DNA of 64,000 nt from Holacanthus passer. Lineage: Eukaryota > Chordata > Actinopteri > Pomacanthidae. The DNA lies in the NCBI GenBank assembly GCA_025331565.1, contig JAFREQ010000120.1, positions 372,001-436,000 on the forward strand, read 5' to 3'. Every line of letters starts with the position of its first letter. The stretch's first letter is position 1. Shown in pieces: positions 49,345 through 61,340 of this stretch. The notes beneath the pieces are model-generated. The model worked only from the letters and a program-made list of their open reading frames with translations, did no database searches and was not told where the DNA came from. Made by a program: the position numbers and the translations under genes.

Positions 49345-50480
49345 GTGAGCCTCACCCAGAGTAAATCCGGGGGAAGAGTCCGCTTGGAAATTCAAGAGGA
49401 GTCGCTGACTAATTTACTCGATCAGCTCCAAGAACAGGAAAAGGACAATAACTGGAATCTTGAGAAGAAGCTGATGCAGAGGGAGACATGTAGCTTGGAA
49501 GCCCAGCTGCATGAGGCTCAGGCTGAAACCACAGCTGAGCAAGATCAGTATGATGCTACAGGAAGCTCAGAATGAGCTATGAGTCCAATTGGAGCAGATG
49601 AAGGGAGACAATGAGACCCAAAATGAAGTGGAGACAATAATGTCAGAGCTCTGTGTTGAAAAGCAGTTGTGCGCAGTGGCTGAAAACCATCTTGAGATGA
49701 CCACTCATGGCCTGAAGATGCAGCTTTTTGAAAAAGACACAGCAGAGTTTGAGGCTCGCTCAAAAACAGAACAGCTGGAGAAAGATTTTGTGTTTGAGCG
49801 GGCTCAAGCTCAGAAGCTGCAGGAGAGATTGAGCAAGATGGAGGAGGCTCTTCTAAAATAGAAGGAAGACGCTAAGAGGGCTGTGGAAAGATCCCAGACT
49901 TCCCATGAAGCCCAGCTGGAGGAACACAGAGCAGAGACCAGAAAGACTGAATCCTGAAAATGGCAGAGGATCTGCTGGAGACTGAGCTCCTTCACTGACA
50001 GCAGGGAAAAACCTGGAGAAAGAAAAATGGACAAATCCAGATCCTCCTGCCCAACTCAGCTGGATGAACTGAGACATGAAAACAGTGAGCTCAGGGCAGC
50101 TCTGAAGGAGGGTGAGCTGCAGCTGAAGATTGGACACATCCAGTGACAGGAGGACAAGTCATCCCTCCTGGCAGAACTGGAAAAATCCAAGGACACCTAC
50201 CATGCCAAGCTCAAGTTGCAGGAAGAAGACAACAACAACACTTGCCCTAAGGAATGTTTGAAGATCAATTAGAGAACGATTAAAGAAGATGGAGCAGCAG
50301 TTGAAAGAGAGTCATCAGAGACTCCTCAAGACAGCAGAGGACAAGTCATTCCTCCATCAGGCCACAGAGGGCCTCAAGCAGACTTGGCCGAAAAGGGAAC
50401 ATAAGTGGAAGGAGATAAAGCTCCATGAGGTCCCAGCTGGAAGATCTAGAGAGCCAAAGAAAAAGAAGTGCACACACCCA
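49345..50480 (+). pseudogene. Broken copy of a long coiled-coil protein gene
   Basis: Successive frames encode charged heptad-repeat sequence without introns. One starts QEESLTNLLDQLQEQEKDNN (49345 frame). After a frameshift near 49545 a second frame holds LEQMKGDNETQNEVETIM and QKLQERLSKMEEALLK. A TAG at 49859-49861 interrupts it, yet the same frame continues KEDAKRAVERSQTSHEAQLE. Further on are ENSELRAALKEGELQLKI, a TGA, then EDKSSLLAELEKSKDTYHAK and MEQQLKESHQRLLKTAEDKS. At least three in-frame stops and several frameshifts show it is dead. The lack of introns over 1.1 kb suggests a retrocopy or a decayed single large exon. I do not recognise the parent gene. Confidence 0.75.
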
Positions 50481-53400
50481 CCCAGTTGTCCGAGGGTTCA
50501 AAAGGTTATCTCTTTCCCCAGGTTTCTTCTCATGTCCTTCACTTTCACGAGATTTTCCTAGTCTTCTCCTACCTGTTGGTGGATCTGAGTTTCAAGGTCC
50601 ATTAAAACATCTTCAGCTACAAACATTAGAACATAAGGTTTACTACCATTACTTAACAGTGGACATTTCCAGTTTGCCCACCTTTCATTTTACTGTGACA
50701 TCCCCTCTGTGATTTTGTCCAATTACTGTACAATATCTCCCTCGCCCCACCCTCCCTCCTTCCTCACCCCACACAATGGCAGACTCGCCTAGAATAGTGG
50801 GAACAGAATAGCCTGCAAACTACTCCCATTTTAGGCTACATAATGTTTGTATGAATATGAAATTGCCATTGCTCTAATAATCATTACCTGTCCTGATCCA
50901 CTCATTTATTTAGTGTTTTTGATGCATTCTTGGTTTTCATAGCACCCTCAGTCTTACTAGACTAGTGCAGGTGACTATTTCATGACTTAATCCTAGAAGT
51001 TAGGTGGCGTATGAATGCAGGAAATTTGTTTTGAATTGCAATCCTTTTTTGAGTGAGTCCCTTAGTAAAACCGTCTTCTGTTCCCTCTCCGGTAACTGAC
51101 TGAAAAGATTTATATGTTGTACAAATTAAATGAGGATGGAGTGAACCTGCCGCCCTGCATGTGTTGAGTGGGTAGTAATCTATGTTGAAATGTCTGCTGG
51201 AGTCATTTGGCTCAGTGTCCACAGTCATTTAATGGATGGAAAAGATTCCCTCCAGATCGACGTGATAGATTGAAGCCATTACAGGTCCACCAACCAAGAT
51301 ACGAGCACAGTAACACGATGCAGAGGGTGTAAAGACAGCATGCATGATGGGAGGCAAAAATCTGATTCACAAACCGTTTATCTGGAAACAACAGCTCCAC
51401 TAATTATCCTGCAATTTGTTGTGGTGACACTGATGCAGGGATATTTGGACAAGTAAGACACTGGCAGGTGTGATACGATTCATTACGCCTCCAAAGGGTC
51501 ATTAGAAGAAATACAGGTGGGCAGGAGACAGCAATCATTGTGCACCACAGTATACATCAAGTACTTTGTGTGCACTGAAGAAATACTTTTACAATGCAGA
51601 AAGTGTAGTTGAAATGTGCAACATGTAAGAATGTGAACCAGTTTACACATGTTGATCGCTTTGTATTGCCAATGTGTGAACAGATTGGAACGTGACCCAA
51701 CTTTCTTAATTGCCTATAACAGCCTGTGAACTGATTTCCATGTGAAGGACAACAATGTGAAGCACTAGCTAACATTAGTTTAGAAACTTAGTCCGCTAAT
51801 GTCAACAAGCGACCGGCACCCACAAGAGTCCAAAGGCAAAGATAGTGTTACTGCAAAGCATTTCCTATATATTGGGATATTAAGATTTTAGCCAGCCAAT
51901 GTTAACTAAATTTAGCTTGCCTGCTAACACGGACAAATTGCTCGCTATCATGTAGGGATATTGTCTTGAGTGGATAACATCAGCCAATTCATCCAAACTC
52001 CCGGGTCTGACGATACACTGGTGATCACTGCTTCTTATCAGTCATAAAATGTGTAGTTTGTTATTATATATTGTAATATGGAAAACAAACGTAGTGTGTC
52101 AGAAACACCATCATCTGAAGTCTCCAGGAGAGTATCCAGTTTGTGTATTTGTTAAGTCATTTAAAATTTTCTATTGCCACATAATCCATAATGGAGCATA
52201 ATGTTCATGTAATTTGTCGACAACTAAATCTTCACAAAAATTATACTTTGTTCAAGGCCAGTATACCAACACTTTTCTGCCTTTCTTTCTCCCACGCACA
52301 GGCTCCCTCTTCAGACTTCATGATCCATCATGTCCCTCCTCTGTCCCTGTCAAGACACTTACATTCACTGTCCTTTGTGGCATAAGAAGAGATGAGAGGT
52401 GCCAGCGTTTTATTCATTTACATCTATTCACTTTGACAACATCATGCAGCCTGAACTTTGACCTCTCTCGCTCTGACAAGAAACGTGCATGAATCCCATG
52501 TCGCAGACAAACGGAAGATCCTTGACAGATATAAGAGGGAGACGGAGAGAGAAGGTGGGGTGGGTGGTGTGAGGGGTAGAGGAAAAATGTTTGACAGAAT
52601 AAGAGCGTACCTGGGGAGCGTGAGCAGCTTATGAACAGACGCCAGCTGCATTTCAGAGCAGCGCTGCGTGTGGAAAGATCAGGAGTATATTGCAAAAGGA
52701 GGTCGGAGGAGGTCAAGTAGGATTCATCCTAAAGAAAAAAGTTTGAGTTGAAATGAGCTGAAACTGAAGGCCCAGCATCATGATGTGGAGCTATAATCCA
52801 ATTAAACAGTCCTGTTATGAATGGTAACATAAACCTGACGAGGTGTTTCTAACGCTGTTGTTCTTAAATAAGGTGAGTAGTATATATCAAACAGACGGTG
52901 ATCCGTGGTCTGTTAACGGCTAAACCTAAGCATCAACAGTCCAATAACAGAAAAATTGGAAGACATTAAACAGAATAAAATAAAATCTTGGTTTGAAATG
53001 ACAGGATTTGAACTAGAATCAAAGGAGACAGCTGCTAACTTTATTTGTTTGATGCTACAAAAAGCACTTTAGATGCAAATAATGAACGTAAAAAGGCAAT
53101 GTTATACGGAGCAGTTCTTCAGGCAGTGACCCTGAGAAAGAGCAATAAGTAATGAGCATAGCAAATTGTCTGAAATGCTTTTTGGTGCCATTTCCGATCG
53201 TGTGCATTCATATATTGAACATTATACCATAAAGGTCTTATCGGGTCTTATATAGGAATCAGAACTTCGTTGTGAACTTAAACATATCTGTATTTTCTTC
53301 TCTTGGTGTTGCATATCTTAATTTGACATGAAAACCTTCATATGGTTTTGTTCACCCAGAAATCCTCTGTGAGGTTTCGGCACTAATTCTCGGACTTACA

Positions 53401-54004
53401 GAATAAAATACAGTTTAAACCTCTTGTCCCAAAAAGCTACCATTATGTCAGCCTCCATCATGCTGCTGTCTGTTGGTCATTCAATTAGCCATTTCATCAT
53501 TTTCAGTTTAACTCCCAACTTACCGCAGTGCTCTTAATCTCTTACTGAATACCTCTGTGAAAATTTGCTAAATTCTAACCAAATGATTTACAGGCTTTTA
53601 GATTAATTCTGCAGAGGCTGTAAATATGAATTCCAAAAAGGGTGTTTTTTGCATTTCATGAATCCCAACCAAAATCGTCTCTCACCTCCCGAGGCATTCT
53701 GACCCCAAGACGAAAACAAAAGCTGTGTATGAATGATGAGATGTTTGATGAATATTAGAAAAACAACTTTAACAGCCAACTTATGAAAAACAACAATCTA
53801 ATAAGATGCAGACATTTTGCAGGAAAGAGAATATTAACAACCCATGAGTGCTCACAGCGATAGCTCCTGGTCCTGATTCAGAATCCAGCCAGGTGTCCTC
53901 TGAGCACATGAATATTCAGGAAATACAATTCAGCCCCCAAACCTCCGGAGACAGTTTAATTTGCTCATTGCACAAGCTTGATAGACTAATTTTAGCATTA
54001 TAAG
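50481..54004. other. Intergenic, no gene recognised
   Basis: Pyrimidine-rich DNA at 50735-50770 and purine-rich DNA at 52530-52570. The remainder is AT-rich. Reading both strands gave no exon with homology. Confidence 0.55.
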
Positions 54005-54062
54005 TGATAGATAGCCAGACAGAGTACTTTATTAAGCCCAACGGGAAATTGCAGCAAAGTCA
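54005..54062 (-). repeat. Non-LTR element 3' tail, reverse orientation
   Basis: In reverse complement it reads GCAATTTCCCGTTGGGCTTA then ATAAAGTACTCTGTCTGGCT and a TATCTATC end. This is the usual 'aatttcccnnnggg..aataaagta..tctatc' tail of fish LINE/SINE copies. The matching tail in the window is at 26998-27057. Confidence 0.65.
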
Positions 54063-55334
54063 GACTGTGATGTAATTTTACATAGAAAGATGTTTTTAAA
54101 AAGTGGTCAAATTTGAAACATACTGAAACTAAAAATACTGGTTTCAGTCTCTCAAAAAGCATAACACATTATGATTTTGAGGTCTACTGTGGTTTTACTT
54201 CTTTTTCATCTCTGAATGAGGGCAAAACCCGTCAATGAAAACCACCTAGGGAATATATGAATGCTCATGTGGTCAGAATATTTTTGTTCATTTTCAGATC
54301 AGTTGATGCTTTGATCACCCTTACTGAAACACATTCAACATCCCATTGATATTTCATGAACTGACTGCAATATTAAAACTGTGGTGTTGTTTTAGAAGAA
54401 TGAATATCTCTTTTAATACTCCAAAAAATACTGCATTGGCCCTTCCAACTCCATATTGCATGCCAGATTAGAAAAGTCTTGCCCGTTGGTTTGCACCAGT
54501 CTGGAGAAGTCGACCATGTCTGTCAGTTTAGTTTGATCATAAGTTGTTTAAACACAGTTTTATTTAAGAATACCCACCATGTGAGCATATTGTCAACTGG
54601 AATACAAAGGAGATTGAAACAAGATTTTAACAAAAGGTCCCTCTTCAAGACTGGGTCTCGTGATTTGGTAAAAATGCACTCAAGGCCCTTTGCATTTCAG
54701 CTGTTACTAATCACTTAATCAAATTAATTACAATGCAAATGTAGCAAATGTCATCAAAAGATTATGCTGCAAGCAAGTACAAAAACAGAACTATGTCATC
54801 ACAATAATTATTGTTTTCAGGTTATGACTGTACTGTTACAATACTGTACAAGAACTGCTACCTGGTATTCATTATCATTATTTTCTTAGATATTATTAAT
54901 TGGTATTTTTCACAGCATAGTGACAACAGTGGTTAACTGATTCACTGATTCACAGATTCATAAAACCAATCTCCTCTCCCCTTAAGGGTTGTGAACAGTC
55001 ACTGTAATGGATTATTTTCTTGAATAAAACAATAAAAGCCACAAGCTGACATCTGTGGGGAGAAGTGTCACTGACTGGGCAAGCTGACGATCAGTCACAA
55101 AAGAAACAAGCTTGAAAATAGCATCTTATTTTTTTTCTTTATAATCAGCCAAGTCCAAATCACAAATTTAGTTCAAATACAGTATCTGCGTGTGACTATT
55201 CTTTACAAATAGCATTATGATTTCCTGCTGGAAGGAATAGCATTTCTTTCACTTAATAAAGGTTTGCATACATGGCATGTCGCTGTTTATGTTAATGGCA
55301 CAATTTAAAATGAGAGAGAAAATAAAACAAAGTT
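54063..55334. other. Intergenic, no gene recognised
   Basis: AT-rich sequence; no homology, RNA gene or named repeat seen. Confidence 0.55.
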
Positions 55335-56385
55335 GACGGATTAATCAAATTGTAGATGTTGATGGCTGCTCGTTGTGGGAAGTAGCCGTGGAAGAACCAG
55401 CTGGTCTCCTCCGATTCAGCAGCCAGGGAGGTTGTACTGTCGACCCTGCAGTGAATGTTCTCTGGTCTGGATGTCTGACAGCAGAAAGACTGCTGACAGA
55501 CTTCAGGTGTTTCTTCATCAGTTTCTTTTACTACAACAACAAGTGCTGCTGAACCTCCAGGGCTTTGATGCACTGATCTGAGTTCAGCTGCAGCATCCTT
55601 TTAATCAGGTGCATCAACAGGCACTGATCAGTCCTCTGTCCGTCACCTTCAGCTGCTCAAGGTCACTTGAGCCTGATGTATCTTGTTTCTGTAACGTGTC
55701 TCATGTGTGAACTCCTCTGGTGTCTTGAATCTCCAGTGCTGCTGTTTGTTGAAGTAATAGTCTATGCCTGTTCCATACATCGCACATAGTCTGCTGGCTG
55801 GACCTGCGTTTCTACAATGGAGCTCAGCACATCATAGTCCATGTTCAGGGTAGAGGGGCCACCCTGTAGCCAGCTCTGCTGCTACCAGGCCCAGAGACCA
55901 CATACCTATAGCTTCATTATAAGGAACATGGAACATGACTTCTGGTGTCCTGTGCCAGGTGGTCTGCACACAGACACCAGGCTGAACAGCAGACACTGGA
56001 CATGCCAGCCCAAAGTCAATCAGCTTGACTTTCAGTGGCAGCTGCTGGCGATCCACAACCACAACCACCAAACATTGTCCGGTTGAGTGTGGCCAGCTGA
56101 TGGGTACTCGGTCTCAGCTCTGTCAATGTAAAACCCTTGTTGTTTCTGTCCTCCGTGTAAGCAGGCAGGCTTTGATCCAGGAGTTCAGGCAGATGTGATC
56201 CTTATCAAAGAAAAGCTATTCTACTTCATGATATTGCAAGTGTCTGCATCCAGTTTCTGCAGCTGCTTCAGGATGGCAATGGCGAACAATGTCATGGTGA
56301 TTCTTGTTGATTTTGATGGCCAAGACCTTGTCCATTTCAATATTCTGGCATTTGGTACCAAAACCAGTGAAGCACTGAGCTGAAA
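55335..56385 (-). pseudogene. HIPK-type protein kinase pseudogene
   Basis: Read on the - strand from about 56385, several frames together follow a homeodomain-interacting protein kinase domain. They include KCQNIEMDKVLAIKINKN (with the VAIK-type lysine), ILKQLQKLDADTCNI, ELLDQSL and DRNNKGFTLTELRP. Next comes an uninterrupted 80-codon frame (56071-55832) with LIDFGLACPVSAV (DFG), TTWHRTPEVMFHVPY (APE-like) and MWSLGLVAAELATGWPLYP. Further on, YFNKQQHWRFKTPEEF and RMLQLNSDQCIKALE appear in other frames. At least four frameshifts and several stops break it. The catalytic loop (the HADLKP-type segment) is deleted between HQLATL and PDN, so no active kinase is possible. The continuous, intron-free layout suggests a retrocopy or a decayed member of the expanded fish HIPK-like group. 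Confidence 0.88.
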
Positions 56386-57120
56386 AGCCAGATATTTGTT
56401 AGTGGTGGGGATCAAAACAGAGCCAAAAGGAAAGTGAATGTTTGGTTTACATTCACCCGGTGGCGACTGACATGATACCGGATTAATGCTAATGTTGCTC
56501 TGTATCTTTGGCTGTGTAAATAGGTGACTCTTTTCTAACAAGTTTACCTCATCAGCTTTTTTGAGGCGATAATGTTATATTTACAGCCTACTTACATGTT
56601 GCAATCGGTAAATTGAGGAATAAAAATTGAGCGTGTCCACCCATCACTTTTTTTTAAACCCTCCATTATTTTGGGAACATGCATTGAGTTTTTAGTAGAT
56701 ATTTTGTCATGTTTCTTGCAAATACATCCAAAGTTTTAACGGTTTTGTTTTTCTCAAACCAATTAATCCCACATTTAATGATGTTGATATTTGGACTCGA
56801 GGTTTATTACGCTCTTTCTTAGTTTTAATAAAAGTTAATGTTCTTAATGGTGTGGTTGGGCTAATTAGCTGTTAGACATTGCCCAGAGGATGTCTCACGC
56901 TAATGTGCATATGTCATAATTAATTTTGTATTTATGAAGCACTTAATCAACTGTTGGCTCATTCATTTGTGCCTGCTCCACCTGGTGTCTCATTGAAAAC
57001 AAACCTGAACTGAATTGTGACGGAGCAATTTTTTTTTTAAGTTGGTAAAACTTTTGCAACAGAACAAACTAGTTGAAATAGTGTGATGACGACCATGTTT
57101 AGTGAATGAAGTGTAGAAAA
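56386..57120. other. Non-coding stretch upstream of the CpG-rich block, enhancer-like
   Basis: No coding signal. The part at 56820-57030 has CTAATTAG (56861-56868), TAATTAAT (56917-56924) and other TAAT cores in otherwise complex sequence, typical of a homeodomain-bound enhancer. This is inference only. Confidence 0.35.
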
Positions 57121-57179
57121 AATGACAACAAATGAAAACAGCTCATTCACACCAAGCACTTTACAGAATGAGAAGTCAG

Positions 57180-57540
57180 CTGAGAGACAACAGACGTGTG
57201 CATGTGTGTGTTTGCAGGAGCAGCTGGTCGGACCGCCCACACCCCCTCAGCCCGGCCCCACCTGCAGGAGTCCCCTCCACTCCGCCGCCGCTGCTGCTGC
57301 TGCTGCTGCTGCTTCACCCACACTGGATGTTCGCGGAGGCTCCAGGTTTGTCTCCACATCCAGCGGCCGCCCTGCGCTCACTGGGCGGGACTCTGCACCC
57401 TCTGGTCCAGCCGCGCATCTCCGCCTCCTCTCCGGGGATCGGAAACGGAGGGATGCGCGCAGGGTCCTTGAACGCCACAGAGAAGTTGACAGAAAGAGGA
57501 CTCTCCTGTTGATCTCCTGTTTTCTCCCCGTTATTCCAGG
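57180..57540 (+). promoter_or_regulatory. CpG-rich block, candidate promoter or 5' exon
   Basis: GC-rich DNA with many CpGs, including GGACCGCCCACACCCCC, CCGCCGCCG, GCGGCCGCC (57362-57370) and GGGCGGGAC, stands alone in AT-rich surroundings. It precedes a good-looking acceptor (TTTTCTCCCCGTTATTCCAG, ending 57539) and a short coding candidate. Long open frames across it on both strands are expected from lack of AT and conflict with each other, so none is called. Confidence 0.55.
57282..57311. repeat. (CCG)3(CTG)7 trinucleotide repeat
   Basis: Three CCG units run directly into seven CTG units inside the CpG-rich block. In other frames this would read as short poly-Ala, poly-Leu or poly-Gln. 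Confidence 0.95.
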
Positions 57541-57558
57541 GATATCTCTCACCTCTAT

Positions 57559-57627
57559 ATGGCAAAGTTTCTGGCTGAATTACTGGGATGCACACTTCCA
57601 GACAAGGGGGCGCCACCTTTGTTCGAG
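57559..57627 (+). CDS. Possible first coding exon of an unrecognised gene (23 codons)
   Basis: ATG at 57559 opens the frame MAKFLAELLGCTLPDKGAPP followed by LFE, which runs directly into a consensus donor, GAG|GTGAGG (57628). Upstream, a pyrimidine tract ending CCAG (57539) would make 57540-57627 an internal exon carrying the start codon. Alternatively the whole block may be one 5' exon. G at +4 is favourable but T at -3 is not. The peptide looks like a real N-terminus, but I cannot name it. Any further exons would lie beyond 64000 or be too small to see. Confidence 0.4.
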
Positions 57628-60600
57628 GTGAGGATGCTTTCAAATGCATCATTACATTGCATGCATTTCTGATGTGATGCTCAAATCTCATATGAGTTTG
57701 CGTTGATGGATGATAAAATGCTGCCTCTCCATCCCATGAATTCTCTATGGCAACAGGAGGCTGAGGCTTTGTTCATCAATGTGATTGACAGGTGCTTTGC
57801 TGTAAAGCACTTAATTAACAGTGAAGCCTGCAGGTTCAGGTTTTGAAAGGCTGTTTCACACGGTGACAAGATGCTTATCCAGCAGGCTGCAGGCTGCGGA
57901 TTAATGTGCATTATTTGCATCTTTAACCTCTCCGAAAATCACTGTAATGTTCCTCAAATATCAGCTTATGGTTTATCTCTTGGTGCTCATAATGAGTCTG
58001 TAATGACCGTGTCTTACTTGGTGGCGTTGTCACAGCTGGATTTTTGCAGAGGATCCTGCCTGAACAGCTTTCAGGATGATAAAGACACTGTGGTGATTTG
58101 AGGCTGTGAGTCGAGCTGCATGTGGTGCCAGTGAGAGGTGCTTCCTAAGACATGGCTGAGACTCAAATGCTGCTGCTATTTGGGTCAGTGTGCCACACAC
58201 TGTGCCACACACACACATACACACATACACACACTGCACCTGTGCTTCCGTCTCTGTGCCTGAGGACTGTTCATATATTTTCAACTCTACATGCACTGAT
58301 GGATAAATCTGCTGTGAAATAACTTGGTTTTACTAGAAAATGTTTTTTAGCAGAACTTTTTTGTCCCCTTTCAAATGGTTCTGTGTAGGACTGTTGTGTG
58401 TCATGTAATTGTACGCTAAACCAGGGCTGGTTACTTACCACCGATTTGCTGGTCGCATCCTCTTAAATTGCTTTCCCCACTGTAGGTGTTCAGGACACAT
58501 ATGAACGAATCAACAAATGCATTCATCATCTGATGCATATACCTACTGAGGTGATTTGAAATGATGACGTGACTGATTAGCTTTGCACAAAACCAAATGA
58601 ACGACATAGCCAGCAATGTTGATGACAGTGATTTAGCCCCTGGGGACAATGGCCAATGTTTCGGGCCTATGGTGTAGCCAGTGGATATCCGGATTGCCGG
58701 GTCCACAGGGATATGTTGCTTTTTAACCGCGGTAAGAAAAAATCCATACTGTCACTGCCCTCGTCACGTCCCCCAAGGATGTGCAAGTTAAGTCTGAGGG
58801 GTCATGATTAATCAGATAGGGGACCATTTCTGCTACTGAACATTTCCATGGCTTCTCTCTGGCTTTCTTGTGAATTGCTGGATGACTGGATGGATGCACG
58901 TGAAGGATGTTTACCCTTATTTGTTGCTAAGATTAGTGACTGACTGAATTGTAGTACTGCGCAGGGAGATTGCTCATACGTCAACCAAGACATCACTGCA
59001 CAGCACTGGATCTGTAAACGTGTGTATAGCTACTTTTAAACTACTAGAAACACTGATATCTACTGTCTCATGGCTGTGAAGATTATCAGTCATCCAGGTC
59101 ATGGTTAACCAAGGAGGGCTGAATCTAGGGCAGATGATGTATATGTGTGATGTATAAAATGCCTTTTTGGTCATGTTTTCTTATGCAGTCCTTGGCGAAC
59201 ACCTCTCTGTCAAGTCAAGAAAGATTTTTTCATTTTCTGAATTTACAGATCACAGTCGCAGATTATTGTTGCCAAAGAAACAAATAACATGAATGAATGA
59301 GGATGATGGGACACAGAAAATAAAAAGATTAGGTGTGTTGCAGGATGTTGTGTAATACTGTGACTTTCACGTCCGACTCCATTGATGAAAATATTTCAAA
59401 AAGAAGCTACAGCTCATTTTTCTATCTGTGATTTTGTCTTGGTTTAAAATGGGACCCGACAGGCATTGCATAACACCGGCTCTAAATGAAAAACCATTTT
59501 AGGTTTATTCTCATCACACACACACACCAGCCGTAATCCACCACCACCGCAGGATTGTTAATCCATCAAGCATCATCTCAATCTGCCGAACCCACGCTGT
59601 GTGTGAGTCACGTATTAAAATCATCTCAGAAATGTGTCAGAGAGGATCATCATAGTAACCTCTGGGAAAATGAAATGATGACCTGCCCTGCTCGGCTTTA
59701 CAAAGATTAGATTCACAGACTGTTATATAAAGCCTTATTTCCAATTCCACCTTAAAACATGAATCTGTTGAATAGATGCACTGCTGACTGCACGCAGAAC
59801 ACAGCAGGCATGTTTTGTGCTTTAGGAAGAGACCAGTACATGTTTCTGGTTTGTGAGAGGACTGTACTTCATAATATTTGCTTATAAATATATGAAATGT
59901 CTGATACCACCATGTTAATACATTTTCTGTATGGACAAGGATAGAAACATTTTATAGAAATTTATTCATTAGATAATTAGATAATTAGATTGGAAAGAAC
60001 AAAAACCTGTTTTTTCTTTTTTTATAGATCTCCTAATATTTGCTTTCTCCTTTCACTGCCGTACTTTGGCTCCATTCATCAAGGTTTAACCCAACCATTG
60101 CCTTTTGGCCTTTGAGAAACTTCAGTATAAATAAAACTAACTCAAGCTTTAAATGCCATTTGACCAAGAAGAACAGGAGCTATGGCCACTACTGAAGGAG
60201 CAGCTGCAGACTGACAGAAGGAAAAGAGGCTGTTTTATCTCACATTTCCTTTCCTGAACTTAAAGGAAACCCTAAATCCTGAGCTTCAATTTGCATTTAT
60301 GATAGTGAATCCTTGCGAAATTGTGTTTATATAGTCACAAATTAGGGCTGAATCTATTTTGTTAAGCAGAGAATCAAGTTGCAGCTGTTGCAAGATAAAC
60401 ACATGTTGTTTAATATGGCTGACTGTGCTGTTTCGCTGCTAGAATGAAAATGAACAGTAGTAACTGTGCATCAGCAAATTTGTTCCCCTGAGAGGCACTT
60501 TTTAAGTCTCCAAAAGAGGAGTCAGAGGCTTTTAAGGCGGAAAAAAAAAATCATCAGTAACACATTTTATTTGCATTTTTCGCTCCACTTGATCATTTCT

Positions 60601-61309
60601 GAATCAAACCTGTCACACCTGGGTGGATGGATTTTTGTTCTCATGACAACACTGAAGTGGAGGCTTTTCCTCTAAATGCACGCAGCGTCCTGAAATGGAA
60701 GCTTTTGTTTCATCAAACTCAGCCTTTCTTTAATTCATTTTGTGTCTACCAACTTTGCCCTGCGTCTCTCCTCCTCTTCATTTGTTTGTCTCGCACTTGC
60801 TTTCTTCCCTGCACTTTGCCACATTTCGCCTTTCAGGTTCTTTTCTCCCTCGGCTGCAAACTTGTCATTCACTCACGTACTGTCTGTTACTGCTGCCAGG
60901 CCCTCTCTCTCTCCTCTCTCTCTCTTTATTCTCTGCAGCCTTTAAGCGAAGCTTTATTCAAGGCGGGGAGCTTGTTTTTCAAGCTGTATGCGGTTTTCAA
61001 AGGGCAAAGGAAAAGATTAACATCACTGTACTCTCAAGGCCTGTCTGCGCGTTTGAAAAGATGCCTGCAGAAATTTCAGAGCAATCCAAAGCTGTGGTTT
61101 TCAGGGGAGGAAAGTTTGAGAAAGATACTTGCGTTTATTGTATGCGTAGTGTGTTGCCATGGATGGAAAATCTATTGAATACAAAAACTCAAACATATAC
61201 AGTTCTTCAGCTCCTTGTGTTTATTGGTTCAGTAGAAACCACAAAAAGCAACTTGTGCAAATACCTGTTTTTGTTCTATACAGCATATACACACATCACA
61301 TTCAGAGGC

Positions 61310-61340
<31 letters not shown>

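Noticed and set aside
57122..57691. Several overlapping open frames of 90-169 codons on both strands
   Set aside because: They arise because the CpG-rich block lacks stop codons. The frames conflict with each other and none shows a protein family; only the short 57559-57627 frame with a donor was kept.
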